A stretch of DNA of 37,500 bases from Bathymodiolus japonicus methanotrophic gill symbiont (lineage in GTDB: Bacteria > Pseudomonadota > Gammaproteobacteria > Methylococcales > Methylomonadaceae): positions 1 through 37,500 of the forward strand of contig NZ_BLYC01000008.1 in the NCBI RefSeq assembly GCF_019721995.1, in the 5' to 3' direction. Under the pieces are notes generated by a model. The model did not search any database. It worked only from the letters and a program-made list of their open reading frames with translations, and had not been told where the DNA came from. The position numbers were made by a program, and so were the translations under genes. Position 1 is the stretch's first letter, and each line of letters opens with the position of its first letter. Positions 19,228 to 27,651 of this stretch are shown here, in pieces.

Positions 19228-20441
19228 TTTTAGTGTTATTGAATGTCTTTTCAATCGTCCATCGCTTGAAATACAGCATGGCAATGGTTCCAGGGTTAAT
19301 AGTCATTGGGAAGGTTGTCACAAACCGGTAAAGTTTTCCGGTTTCTGGATCACGGTAATCCACCACGTTAAATTTGATGCCCTTGTTTTCGTACACACTG
19401 TATGCTTCAACCCCTGTATTGATCTCATGGCGGGAGTCAAAATGGATAGACTCAACCAGAGTCGCAATTGAATTTTCTTTTAGCATTGAAATCATGTAAT
19501 TAGCATGTCGTTTCTGCCGATCCCACCAGACAAAGTCGGTGACGGCTTTATCGTAGACATAGAGATGTTTCTGAGAGCTGTTATTTCCCTTGTTTTGCTT
19601 TTCAATATGATCTCGTAACACAGGTACTTCTTGATGTCTCTGAGTTCCGTTTGTCACCAGACAAAGAAATCTGAGCAACCCACTTCTGAGATTCAACGCG
19701 TAAATCCCCTCGGCCGCATAAACTTTCCCCTTGCTGTTTTTTTCAGTATGGCAGGCATGATCAATAAAATGTCCATCCGCTGCTTCTATGGTGTATTCGT
19801 CAAGTTCCGGGAATGCTTTAAGATAATCAATGCCTTGCGATCGCTGAAAATCATGGAAACGGAGCTTAGCGAAGTGGTGATTTTTAGTCCCTGATAGGCG
19901 ACAGGGCAATTCGCTGATTCGACGTGTGCTAGCAGCACGCGAGAGGAGCAAGAATTGCATTCCGAATAGCCGTCCAGCCAGTGAGGTAGTAATGACGAAG
20001 CGGCTTTTGTGCGTAGTCGTTGCGGACGCAGGGCGTTCAGGGCATCTCCCATCCGCTGCGTAGGTGAACGAATTATGGCGACAGGAGTCCCAGAATTTCG
20101 TGAGGTAGCATGGCGCGCCTGAGCAGTGTTTCAGCGTGAAGATGATAGCTCTGCTGTTCAAATGCCTCAAGCATACTTGTTCGTCTATGCGACTTCAGTG
20201 ATTTAAAATACGTTGAGTGGGGAAGCAGCTGGCCATAAATCTGTTCACTGGTTTGGAGGAAATGGCGACCACTATCGACTACACTGATACAGCGTAATAA
20301 CCCAAGGCGAATAAAGTCGATATCCTTCAACTCTGGGCATGAACGAGCCCACAAAGGATGACGCTCTGCTAACAGGGCACGTTCCATACTTTCATTGCAG
20401 TGTTGGTGAATATGTTCAGAGAGTGGTAGGTCTTTAAGCAT
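19228..20441 (-). pseudogene. IS-alpha copy c transposase fragments
   Basis: Reads from MLKDLPLSEH (20441) to SYHLHAETLL, is broken by omega-A4 (19842-20121), and resumes at GIDYLKAFPELDEYTIEAADGH. It continues through the YREK motif (YFKRWTIEKTFNNTK) and ends abruptly at the IS-beta border. It cannot yield an active enzyme. Confidence 0.87.
19842..20121 (+). ncRNA. omega-A4, complete
   Basis: Intact 280-bp subfamily A element from CGCTGAAAATC to GGCGCGCCTG, cleanly inserted between CTTGCGAT and AGCAGTG (empty sites in copies a and b), without target duplication. Visible stems: GAAAATCA/TGATTTTT at the 5' end, CAATTCGCT/AGCAAGAATTG enclosing CGTGTGCT/AGCACGCG, and GAC-GC/GC-GTC further on. 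Reads antisense to the transposase. One of only two complete A copies. Confidence 0.8.
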
Positions 20442-20674
20442 GGGTGATATCCGTTTATGAGGTGATTAAAACGGAAATTTTTAGAAAAATATTTTCGGCA
20501 AATACAAGCTTTATTTGAAATTATTTGTTGTTTTTTTACGGTGCCTACAGAGTGTCTATTTTCTGTTATAAGTGATTAAAATCAAAAAGATGGAAATATT
20601 CGAGTGGTGCTACCTTCAGGTAGGTTATAGGCTGCTTTGTTTAGGTACTTCTTCTTTCAATGGGAACACTGATG

Positions 20675-21409
20675 GAATATTTAGCGACAGTATCTGAGTC
20701 TGTACGCTTTGAAAATGACCCGTTAATCAGGCAGTACAACCTGGCGGATGTACAGCGTAATAGAGTGAGTTTTGCGCTAAACTGGTTGCTGTTTAATCCA
20801 TTGAGCATCGGCTTTAATGGGCACTACAATCAGGATAATTATGATCAAAGTGAACTAGGCCTGACGTTTGCAGACAGTTTCAGTGGTACCGTAGACTTGA
20901 ATTATGCAATCCATGAAGGTCTTAATCTTTACAGATTTTATACCTACGAGTACTTTCAAAATGAGCAGGATGGCTATACCCGTTTTACTAATATTGGCTT
21001 AGAGAACCGTAACCCGGAGCAATTCTGGTCAGTTGATACACGGGATAAAATAAACACTGTCGGGGTCGGTGTAGACTGGAGTGTGATCAGGAGTCTTCTT
21101 GATTTACAGCTGGATTACAGTTATTCAAATGCGCTAACTGAAACAGCCACAGAGCAGGGAAGTAAGCTGAATGGTGAGCCGTTGCCGGATTTAAAAACGA
21201 TCTTGCATAGTCTAAATGTACGGGCTAACTATCGGTTCCAGGAGAACTGGCGCATACAATTAAGTTATCGCTATGAATTTTTTGTTACAGATGATTACGC
21301 GCTGGATAATATTTCACCTGACAGTATTGATGACGTACTTAGCCTTGGTAATACGAGCCCGGATTATAATGCCCAAGTTGTGGGTTTGAGCGCTATTTAT
21401 GAATTTTAA
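20675..21409 (+). pseudogene. MtrB/PioB-family outer-membrane barrel, C-terminal fragment
   Basis: About 245 residues of alternating beta-strand sequence (FGLN-type turns, YRYEFF, LDLQLDYSYS) ending in a C-terminal phenylalanine (VVGLSAIYEF), as outer-membrane barrels do. The pattern fits the last third of MtrB/PioB proteins, the barrels that hold decaheme cytochromes in extracellular electron transfer. The N-terminal two thirds and signal peptide are missing at the IS-alpha border (20674). The nominal start at 20660 lies in the IS end. No decaheme cytochrome gene is in the window. Family call is from remembered sequence style; moderate certainty. Confidence 0.65.
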
Positions 21410-21528
21410 TACGCCATGAGTGCTTGCTTTATGTATCGCTGCCCATATATTAGTTAGCAATAGTCGCTGGTATAGGTGTGCTAAATGGTGTATTTTAGAT
21501 TTCTGAATTAGTAAAAATAGGTAAACAA

Positions 21529-21852
21529 ATGGCTGTTGTATTAACAGAAAGAGCTGCAAAGCAGATTCAAGAGCAAATTGATAAGCGCGGGCAGGGGATT
21601 GGTTTGAAGTTAGGCGTTAAACCTTCAGGTTGCTCGGGCTTTGCCTATACGATTGAGTATGCAGATGAGCTTAAACAGGGTGAGTCGGTATTTGAAACCT
21701 TCGGTGTCAAAGTGGTTGTTGCAGATGAAAATATTGCAACGCTGGATGGCCTGGAACTTGATTATGCCAAAGAAGGCATTAATGAAGCATTCAAGTTTAA
21801 TAGCCCGAATGTAAAAGGCACTTGTGGGTGCGGAGAAAGCTTCTCGGTTTAG
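21529..21852 (+). CDS. iscA: IscA, A-type Fe-S carrier
   Basis: A-type carrier that accepts and delivers Fe-S clusters. The 107 residues carry the three conserved cysteines C35 (PSGCSGFAY), C99 and C101 (TCGCGESFSV). It probably belonged to an isc operon begun by iscR-iscS at 13286, from which it is now 6.6 kb away across the decayed island. No iscU or hscBA is nearby. A strong hairpin follows. Assignment between IscA and SufA is by context; ErpA is the separate gene at 33876. Confidence 0.9.
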   Translation: MAVVLTERAAKQIQEQIDKRGQGIGLKLGVKPSGCSGFAYTIEYADELKQGESVFETFGVKVVVADENIATLDGLELDYAKEGINEAFKFNSPNVKGTCGCGESFSV

Positions 21853-21879
21853 CAGATGGGCATAGTATGCAGCATAAAA

Positions 21880-21911
21880 AAAGCGGGAAACTGCTACCAG
21901 TTTCCCGCTTT
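21880..21911. terminator. Bidirectional rho-independent terminator
   Basis: A perfect 14-bp stem, AAAGCGGGAAACTG / CAGTTTCCCGCTTT, with a 4-base loop CTAC, an A-run before it and T-rich sequence after it. It lies between the convergent iscA and the gene at 21926 and can stop both. Confidence 0.9.
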
Positions 21912-21925
21912 GCATAGCTTAGACA

Positions 21926-22123
21926 CTAGCGTAGAGAAATAGTCTCGTTGCGTCCTTTAGTTTCAAAGTCTAATTTTCCTTCACATGCTAACCAGCCTAT
22001 GGCGCGTTGAACTTCGCTTTTGTTAAGCTTTGTGACGGTGGTAATTTTTGTTGAACTTGCCGGGCCATTTTTATCCAGATAGCCCCAGACTTTACCAGCG
22101 GCTGTACCGATTGCATCATTCAT
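21926..22123 (-). CDS. Small winged-helix protein (DUF2582-like)
   Basis: 65 residues: IGTAAGKVWGYLDKNGPASSTKI, then LNKSEVQRAIGWLACEGKL. This is the helix-turn-helix pattern of the DUF2582 winged-helix family, whose role is not established. It lies 27 bp downstream of minE in the same direction and may be co-transcribed with the min genes. Length is typical for the family. Confidence 0.8.
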   Translation of the reverse strand: MNDAIGTAAGKVWGYLDKNGPASSTKITTVTKLNKSEVQRAIGWLACEGKLDFETKGRNETISLR

Positions 22124-22150
22124 GGTTTTTCCTCATTGATTAAAAAAGTA

Positions 22151-22411
22151 TTAAGTTTGGGAGTGTTCAGGCAGAACAATATTCAGTTCTAAAGTTTCCT
22201 GTTGATCATCGCTTTCAAAAATAACTGAGATATCCTCCTGGTTAACTTTTACATATTTGCGTATGACTTTTAAAAGTTCTTGTTGCAGTTCAGGGAGGTA
22301 AGAGGGCTGATTGCGCGCACTACGCTCGTGAGCGACGAGAATCTGCAAGCGTTCTTTTGCTAATTTCGCCGAGTTGGTTTTGGATGTTTTAAAATAATCC
22401 AGTAAACTCAT
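22151..22411 (-). CDS. minE: MinE, division-site topological specificity factor
   Basis: Drives pole-to-pole oscillation of MinCD by stimulating the MinD ATPase. 86 residues with the N-terminal membrane-targeting stretch MSLLDYF, the anti-MinCD region AKERLQILVAHERS and a C-terminal dimerisation domain. Its start touches the minD stop (22411), indicating translational coupling. Confidence 0.96.
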   Translation of the reverse strand: MSLLDYFKTSKTNSAKLAKERLQILVAHERSARNQPSYLPELQQELLKVIRKYVKVNQEDISVIFESDDQQETLELNIVLPEHSQT

Positions 22412-23223
22412 TACTTGCTCCTAAATAAGCGACCAAAAAGTCCTTTTTTGTCTTCATCTATAAATCTGTGAGGCTTATCTTCCCCTAAGTAACGGTCAAC
22501 AATATCAAGATATGCCTGTCCCGCATTACTGTTTTCATCAAGGATCACCGGTGTGCCCGAGTTAGAGGAATTTAGCACTGATTGTGATTCAGGAATAACA
22601 CCTAATAAGTGTAGAGATAGGATATCCTGTACATCTTCAACACTGAGCATTTCGCCTAATTTTACACGTTTTGGATCATAGCGAGAAAGTAAAAGATATT
22701 CCTTTATCGGCTCATCTCCATTTTCAGCACGTCTTGATTTGCTGGATAAAATACCTAGCATACGGTCAGAATCTCGAACGGATGCGATTTCGGGGTTAGT
22801 AATAACAAACGCATCATCAGCAAAATACATGGCCAGGTTAGCTCCGCGCTCGATACCCGCAGGAGAGTCACAGACGATGTATTTAAAAGTTTTGCTGAGT
22901 TCTTCCAGGATTTTTCCTACGCCTTCCTGGGTCAGTGCCTCTTTATCGCGTGTTTGCGATGCAGGCAGGATAAATAACTGGTTGCAACGCTTGTCTCGAA
23001 TTAACGCCTGATTTAAGGTCGCCTCCTCATTAATCACATTAACAAAGTCGTATACCACTCGACGCTCACAACCCAGAATAAGGTCTAGGTTACGCAGGCC
23101 CACATCAAAATCAATAACCGCAGTTTTATGACCTTTTTTAGCAAGCCCAATGGCAATTGCTGCACTGGTAGTGGTTTTTCCTACTCCGCCTTTTCCAGAA
23201 GTTACAACGATAATTCTAGCCAA
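22411..23223 (-). CDS. minD: MinD, septum-site-determining ATPase
   Basis: Membrane-bound ATPase of the ParA/MinD family that recruits MinC and oscillates with MinE. 270 residues. Deviant Walker A SGKGGVGKTT, switch region DFDVGLRNLDLILG, CDSPAGIE, and the C-terminal amphipathic membrane helix KKGLFGRLFRSK. It lies 11 bp after minC. Confidence 0.97.
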   Translation of the reverse strand: MARIIVVTSGKGGVGKTTTSAAIAIGLAKKGHKTAVIDFDVGLRNLDLILGCERRVVYDFVNVINEEATLNQALIRDKRCNQLFILPASQTRDKEALTQEGVGKILEELSKTFKYIVCDSPAGIERGANLAMYFADDAFVITNPEIASVRDSDRMLGILSSKSRRAENGDEPIKEYLLLSRYDPKRVKLGEMLSVEDVQDILSLHLLGVIPESQSVLNSSNSGTPVILDENSNAGQAYLDIVDRYLGEDKPHRFIDEDKKGLFGRLFRSK

Positions 23224-23234
23224 TGGTTTATCTC

Positions 23235-23981
23235 CTAAGTATTTTGGATAATGATTGCTTGTTTGTTTAAATAAATTTGCACGGGTGCATTGCGTTCAGA
23301 TTCAAGGATACCTTCACTAACGCGATAGTTGCCGGCTATAGAGACTAATTCAGCCTGTAAGTTTGAGGAGAAGATGCGTACATCTTCATTGCCTTGTACC
23401 CCAGCTAATACACGACCTCTGAGCGTTCCATAAACATGAATATTACCTTCCGCCATAATTTCAGCACCGGCACTGACCTGGGCAATAATCACTAAATCAC
23501 CTTTCGCATAGATACGTTGACCCGAACGAATAGGCTGGGTAATTGTCGTTGTTTCTATCCTGGTTGAGGTCGTATTTTGCGCGTTATCTGTAGCAGGAGC
23601 TATCTTGCTTATTTTTTTCTCTTGCGATCTTGGTTTGTGGGTGTTACTGCTGTGTGCCGAAAGCACGGGTAGCATTAAGTCGTTTGCTGCCTGTTGCTGT
23701 TCTTGGTTACCGCCCCGTATGCCAATTGGGAACATGCTGGCATCACGAATCGCCTCTACCAGGGAGGCAAGATTAAGGTCCTGCCCGGGGAGGGCCTGCA
23801 GGTCGATCAATAATGATGAGTTGCTAAAGAATCCAGGTGCCTGATTAATTTTTTCCTGCAATTGGTGCGTAATGGCATTAATGTCTGTGCTTAATAGATT
23901 GAGTGCCGGAATGGTGACAACGCCGCTTTTAAACTCGAAAGCTGGAGAATTCAGAGAGATAGGTTGTGAGTCGCTGGGCAT
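23235..23981 (-). CDS. minC: MinC, septum-site-determining inhibitor
   Basis: Blocks FtsZ assembly away from midcell. 248 residues: N-terminal FtsZ-inhibiting domain (to about residue 105), a linker rich in T, S and N (residues 110-150), and a C-terminal beta-helix that binds MinD (GQRIYAKGDLVIIAQVSAG; AEGNIHVYGTLRGRVLAG). First gene of minCDE. The MITE-1 fragment begins 60 bp upstream, so the promoter must lie in that short space or in the mobile DNA. Confidence 0.95.
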   Translation of the reverse strand: MPSDSQPISLNSPAFEFKSGVVTIPALNLLSTDINAITHQLQEKINQAPGFFSNSSLLIDLQALPGQDLNLASLVEAIRDASMFPIGIRGGNQEQQQAANDLMLPVLSAHSSNTHKPRSQEKKISKIAPATDNAQNTTSTRIETTTITQPIRSGQRIYAKGDLVIIAQVSAGAEIMAEGNIHVYGTLRGRVLAGVQGNEDVRIFSSNLQAELVSIAGNYRVSEGILESERNAPVQIYLNKQAIIIQNT

Positions 23982-24040
23982 TTGATCAGAAAAATTAACT
24001 GGTTAGTAAGCTAATTCTATCATTGCTTATATAAAAAAAA

Positions 24041-24186
24041 CTGAAGTTTCCCAATAATTATTTATGGTAAAATTGAAACTATGCTACAACTATATGAAAA
24101 AAATAGTCTTTTCATTCGTTTCAAATGCTATTGCCTAAGGGGAATTAAGTAGGGGTTTGCTATAAACATGGCAAAACCACCTAAAA
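24041..24186 (-). mobile_element. MITE-1, partial, cut by IS-beta
   Basis: Reverse MITE-1 beginning CTGAAGTTTCCCAAT at 24041 and ending at CCACCTAAAA, where IS-beta copy 2 starts. The missing third is not on the other side of the IS; instead a complete, oppositely oriented MITE-1 is found there. Suggests recombination between mobile copies. Confidence 0.85.
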
Positions 24187-24553
24187 CTCGATGTTCAAGT
24201 TTTTCCATCCCATTGCCATCAAACTCTTACCTTCACCCAGCAGAACAATACTTTAATGATGGTGTTGGCTCTAAGCGCCCTAAATCTCTGCCAATCATAT
24301 GTTTTCCTGATGGCATCAGTTGAAACACATCCTTTATTAATTCACCTAACTCTTTCAGCTTATCACCAGGATCTGGAAACTCTAGCAATGACGTGATGAA
24401 CTCAAGCAGTACATCCATTTGAGACTTGCGCTGTAAGCTTCCTACGGTATACGCAGGTAGTTTGCTTTCAATGCGGGCTATTTGCTCTGGGTGAAGGAGA
24501 AGGCAATGGTCAAACAAAAGACTCAGAATCAGGCCACGGCTTGATCCCTCTTC

Positions 24554-24833
24554 CGCTGAAAATCATGGAAACGGAGCTTAGCGAAGTGGTGATTTTTAGC
24601 CCCTGATAGGCGACAGGGCAATTCGCTGATTCGACGTGTGCTAGCAGCACGCGAGAGGAGCAAGAATTGCATTCCGAATAGCCGTCCAGCCAGTGAGGTA
24701 GTAATGACGAAGCGGCTTTTGTGCGTAGTCGTTGCGGACGCAGGGCGTTCAGGGCATCTCCCATCCGCTGCGTAGGTGAACGAATTATGGCGACAGGAGT
24801 CCCAGAATTTCGTGAGGTAGCATGGCGCGCCTG
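24554..24833 (+). ncRNA. omega-A5, complete
   Basis: Intact 280-bp subfamily A element inserted between CCCTCTTC and ATCTAATTG of IS-beta. The empty site is preserved at about 18694-18716 in copy 1, which shows exact ends and no target duplication. Same stems as omega-A4. Antisense to the transposase. Near-identical to omega-A4, so recently copied. Confidence 0.8.
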
Positions 24834-25157
24834 ATCTAATTGTTTGGCCTCACGCCCCCATCCTTCATTAAAGCTTCCAGTCCTCAAAGAAAACCTCAAT
24901 CAGCCATCTCAACGTATAGGCTTGAATAATATCTTGTGTGCGCCAAGTCAGGTCTGTCGCCACTAAATAGCGATAGTCGTTTTCACCGTCATATTTTAAG
25001 GCAATGACAAAGCGTTTTTTACTGTGAGAACTCACCTTTAATCGTGCACTGCTGACAGTCACTTTAATCTCTTTGCCGCCACGTACACGTATTATCTGAT
25101 CAATGCCTTTGTTAATCGAATTAAAGTAGCTCTCGACTGACCTTATTCTACCTCTAT

Positions 25158-25417
25158 CGCTGTCAGCCCCGGACGGGCTGATAGTCTCCAGAAGGCGCAG
25201 GGAAATTTGCCAATCCGAAGTGCGCGATAGCGCGCGAGGGAGGCTAAAATTTTATCCCGAATAGCCGTAGAGCCATTTGTGGTAGCCATGACTGAGCTGC
25301 TTTGTGCTCAGTCTGTGGCGGACGCAGGGCGGCTGGAGCATCTCCTATTCGCTGCGTAGGTGAACGAATTACGGCGACAGGAGTCCCGGAATTTCGTGAG
25401 GTAGCATGGCGCGCCTG
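25158..25417 (+). ncRNA. omega-B2, complete
   Basis: 260-bp subfamily B element between CCTCTAT and ATTCAATATT of IS-beta; the empty site is at about 18371-18393 in copy 1. No target duplication. Essentially identical to B1, B3 and B4, with all stems kept. Antisense to the transposase. Confidence 0.8.
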
Positions 25418-26267
25418 ATTCAATATTTTGGTTTTTACGTAATTGGCTAATCACCTGCGAGCCTCCAGATTCTTTAGCGGCTTCGTCCATAAAGGCTTTT
25501 TCACCATACAGCGCATCAGCCAGTACGCCTTTAATTTTAATCAGGCTATGCGCAACTTTAAACTCTTTTAATAAGCCTAATGCAATCTCTGTTTTGGTCG
25601 GGTAGGCACTGTCACGTTCAGGCTTAATAGGCCGATCTTTTTTTGCTATACCGCTCTTTTTCAACCGTTTATCTTCTTTATCCCACTGCTTTAAGGCTGG
25701 ATCCGGCATATAAAAGAAAAAACCGACAGGCACTGTAATGGATGAGGTAACTAGCAGCAATAATACTATCGTTTGTCCATTAACATACCCGCCGGAGCCT
25801 TTGTGTTTCTGCTTGTAAACCTTATAAATACGTTTTGTAGACTTAGATCGTGCTCGGTCTGATTCATCAAAGGCCAACACACCTTCAGTAATGCCATAAC
25901 GTTTTAAAATTAAGACCACACTCACCCGTAGCAACCAGTCCCAGGGTATACTTGCTTTACGAAACACCCAGGATAATGCGGCTACTTTGCAATCTCCAAG
26001 GCTTGCTCGCTCAAACTTAGCCCAGCAAACAGAGTTCATTAGCAGTATGCACGTTAAACAAGTGCCCAACCAAGCGGCTTGAATCCGTGTCAAAGCGGCT
26101 CCGGGTTTTAGCTGATTGAGCGCATCATTTAAATCGTCAATATAGCTTTGGATAAAGGTGGCTGGGGCATTCATTAACATGGGCTTACACCGATAAAATT
26201 ACAACAACCTCAGAATACCTGATTTTACCTTTCAATATCAAAAACTTGAACATCGAGTATTAATAAG

Positions 26268-26472
26268 CTGAAGTTTCCCAATTATTGAGTAGCTGAAATA
26301 CACAATGCTGGTGTATCGAGGTTTATTTTAGGTGGTTTTGCCATGTTTATAGCAAACCCCTACTTAATTCCCCTTAGGCAATAGCATTTGAAACGAATGA
26401 AAAGACTATTTTTTTTCATATAGTTGTAGCATAGTTTCAATTTTACCATAAATAATTATTGGGAAACTTCAG
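26268..26472 (+). mobile_element. MITE-1, complete with TTAATAAG target duplication
   Basis: 205 bp, ends CTGAAGTTTCCCAAT and ATTGGGAAACTTCAG, flanked by TTAATAAG on both sides (26260-26267 and 26473-26480), an exact 8-bp duplication. It inserted at the 3' end of dsbB, and its right tip now supplies the dsbB stop codon. Confidence 0.93.
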
Positions 26473-26954
26473 TTAATAAGTTGATACAGGCTTAAAGTTG
26501 CCAGGCCCAGAAATGCGATAAAGGTCCAGCCAGGAATGCTTAGCCCAAACAATGTCCATAGAACATCGGCACATTCGCCCGTGCCGCTCAGCATAAGTTT
26601 AAAGGTTTCGCTTAATGGGAAATTTTCAAAAATATAGCTCAGTCCTGGGCTGCATTCAGGCACTTCATCGGGCGGCAGGTTCTGTAGCCAGACATGACGA
26701 GCAGAAATGGCAGCGCCAGCCAGGGCAAAGACAGCGCCTAGCATGGCATATCGATGGACGCCTTTTTGCATGGGATTATGCAAGGCGGCTATTAGACAAG
26801 TGAGGCCGGTGATTAAAATAGCAATACGTTGCGATATACACAGCGGGCAGGGCTCCATTTCTTCTACAAGCTGAAAATATGCGCCCACGGCTAACATGGA
26901 AAAACAGCCCAGAAAGCCGAGGAAAAACCAAGTTCTGGCTCTAAATTGCATCAT
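26469..26954 (-). CDS. dsbB: DsbB, disulfide-bond quinone reductase
   Basis: Inner-membrane protein that reoxidises DsbA and passes electrons to quinone. 161 residues, four membrane segments (about 8-26, 42-60, 67-88 and 138-158). Both redox pairs are present: C36/C39 in PCPLCISQR and C101/C128 (PEC; GEC). The length is slightly short and the last codons, LIN then TGA, end in the MITE-1 tip, so a few C-terminal residues may have been lost. It overlaps the upstream RCK gene by 14 bp. Confidence 0.94.
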   Translation of the reverse strand: MMQFRARTWFFLGFLGCFSMLAVGAYFQLVEEMEPCPLCISQRIAILITGLTCLIAALHNPMQKGVHRYAMLGAVFALAGAAISARHVWLQNLPPDEVPECSPGLSYIFENFPLSETFKLMLSGTGECADVLWTLFGLSIPGWTFIAFLGLATLSLYQLIN

Positions 26955-27651
26955 TGATAACTCCTATTTCTTTTTTAAATTTTCGTATATCCCGATTGGA
27001 ACCCAATACCACTAGAATATCACCTGCATCAAGTTTATGATCTTGCTCGCCAAGAGAAAAATATAATTTATCACCCAGTTCTTTATCGACCACGCCAATT
27101 AAAAATAAGTTATATTTTTCATTTAAATATAATTCGCTGGCGTAGGATTGATCTAAAGATGAGTGTTCAGGAATGTTGACTTCAGCCATATTTAAATCCG
27201 CGCGCCCAAAAACAACTTCGTCCAGAATCCAGGTAATGCTAGGTTTGTTTAATAACTGATAAGCTTTATTGCTACAGATTTCAAATGGGTCAATTATTTT
27301 AGTGGCGCCGGCAGCTAGTAGCTTTTCGGCGGATTCCGGTCGGTTAACCACCGAAATTATGGTTAGGTTTTTGTCTAATACTCGTGCTGATAGCGTCAGG
27401 AATACATTTTCAGAGTCCATCTCTAAAAAACAAAACAGTGTTGCTACCCGCGCGCCTATTCCTAATGCAATCAGGTCATCGTCCTGGCGGTAGTCCATAA
27501 GTTGTGCGGGTAAGCCTTTTTCTAGTGCCTGGTTGATTTTTGCCGGATCATCATCTAGAATTATCAACGTATGCTGCTTGGCAATAAGCTGGGTAATTAA
27601 TTCGAACGACATGCTGTTAAAGCCAAAAACAGCAATCAGACTATGACTCAT
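26941..27651 (-). CDS. RCK-domain (TrkA-N/TrkA-C) K+ transport regulator
   Basis: 236-residue cytoplasmic protein. The N-terminal Rossmann-like RCK_N domain begins HSLIAVFGFNSMSFELITQLI and ends its second strand with DDD; the RCK_C-like half ends GDILVVLGSNRDIRKFKKEIG. No membrane segment. The glycine motif is GFNSMS rather than GxGxxG, so nucleotide binding may be altered. It overlaps the K+ channel gene by 4 bp (ATGA) and dsbB by 14 bp, so it is probably an accessory subunit of that channel rather than TrkA proper. Confidence 0.85.
   Translation of the reverse strand: MSHSLIAVFGFNSMSFELITQLIAKQHTLIILDDDPAKINQALEKGLPAQLMDYRQDDDLIALGIGARVATLFCFLEMDSENVFLTLSARVLDKNLTIISVVNRPESAEKLLAAGATKIIDPFEICSNKAYQLLNKPSITWILDEVVFGRADLNMAEVNIPEHSSLDQSYASELYLNEKYNLFLIGVVDKELGDKLYFSLGEQDHKLDAGDILVVLGSNRDIRKFKKEIGVINDAI

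Larger units (their letters stand above)
19228..20674 (-). mobile_element. IS-alpha copy c, 3' part lost, interrupted by omega-A4
   Basis: Reverse-oriented IS-alpha. Its transposase-start end is complete, with GAACACTGATG ending at 20674. The other end is cut at the IS-beta junction (19227/19228), so the transposase C-terminus and left repeat are missing. omega-A4 lies inside. The flank at 20675 opens directly into the mtrB/pioB-like remnant, so this IS also removed or separated that gene's beginning. Confidence 0.9.
24233..26180 (-). pseudogene. IS-beta copy 2 transposase, interrupted and frameshifted
   Basis: Starts MLMNAPATFI at 26180 and reads well through TSSITVPVGFFFYMPDP, where copy 1 has omega-C, to NQNIE, where omega-B2 interrupts. 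It resumes at 25157 and passes the YREK motif, but an extra A after GAAGCTTTA (copy 1 has GAAGCTTTATG) shifts the frame just before omega-A5. The C-terminal part ends KYCSAG at 24233. Inactive on three counts. Confidence 0.88.
24187..26257 (-). mobile_element. IS-beta copy 2, carrying omega-A5 and omega-B2
   Basis: Reverse IS-beta with perfect inverted repeats CTCGATGTTCAAGTTTTT at 24187 and its complement ending at 26257. 2071 bp, or 1531 bp after removing the 280-bp and 260-bp omega elements. Flanks TAAAA and TATTA do not match, so no target duplication remains. Confidence 0.92.
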
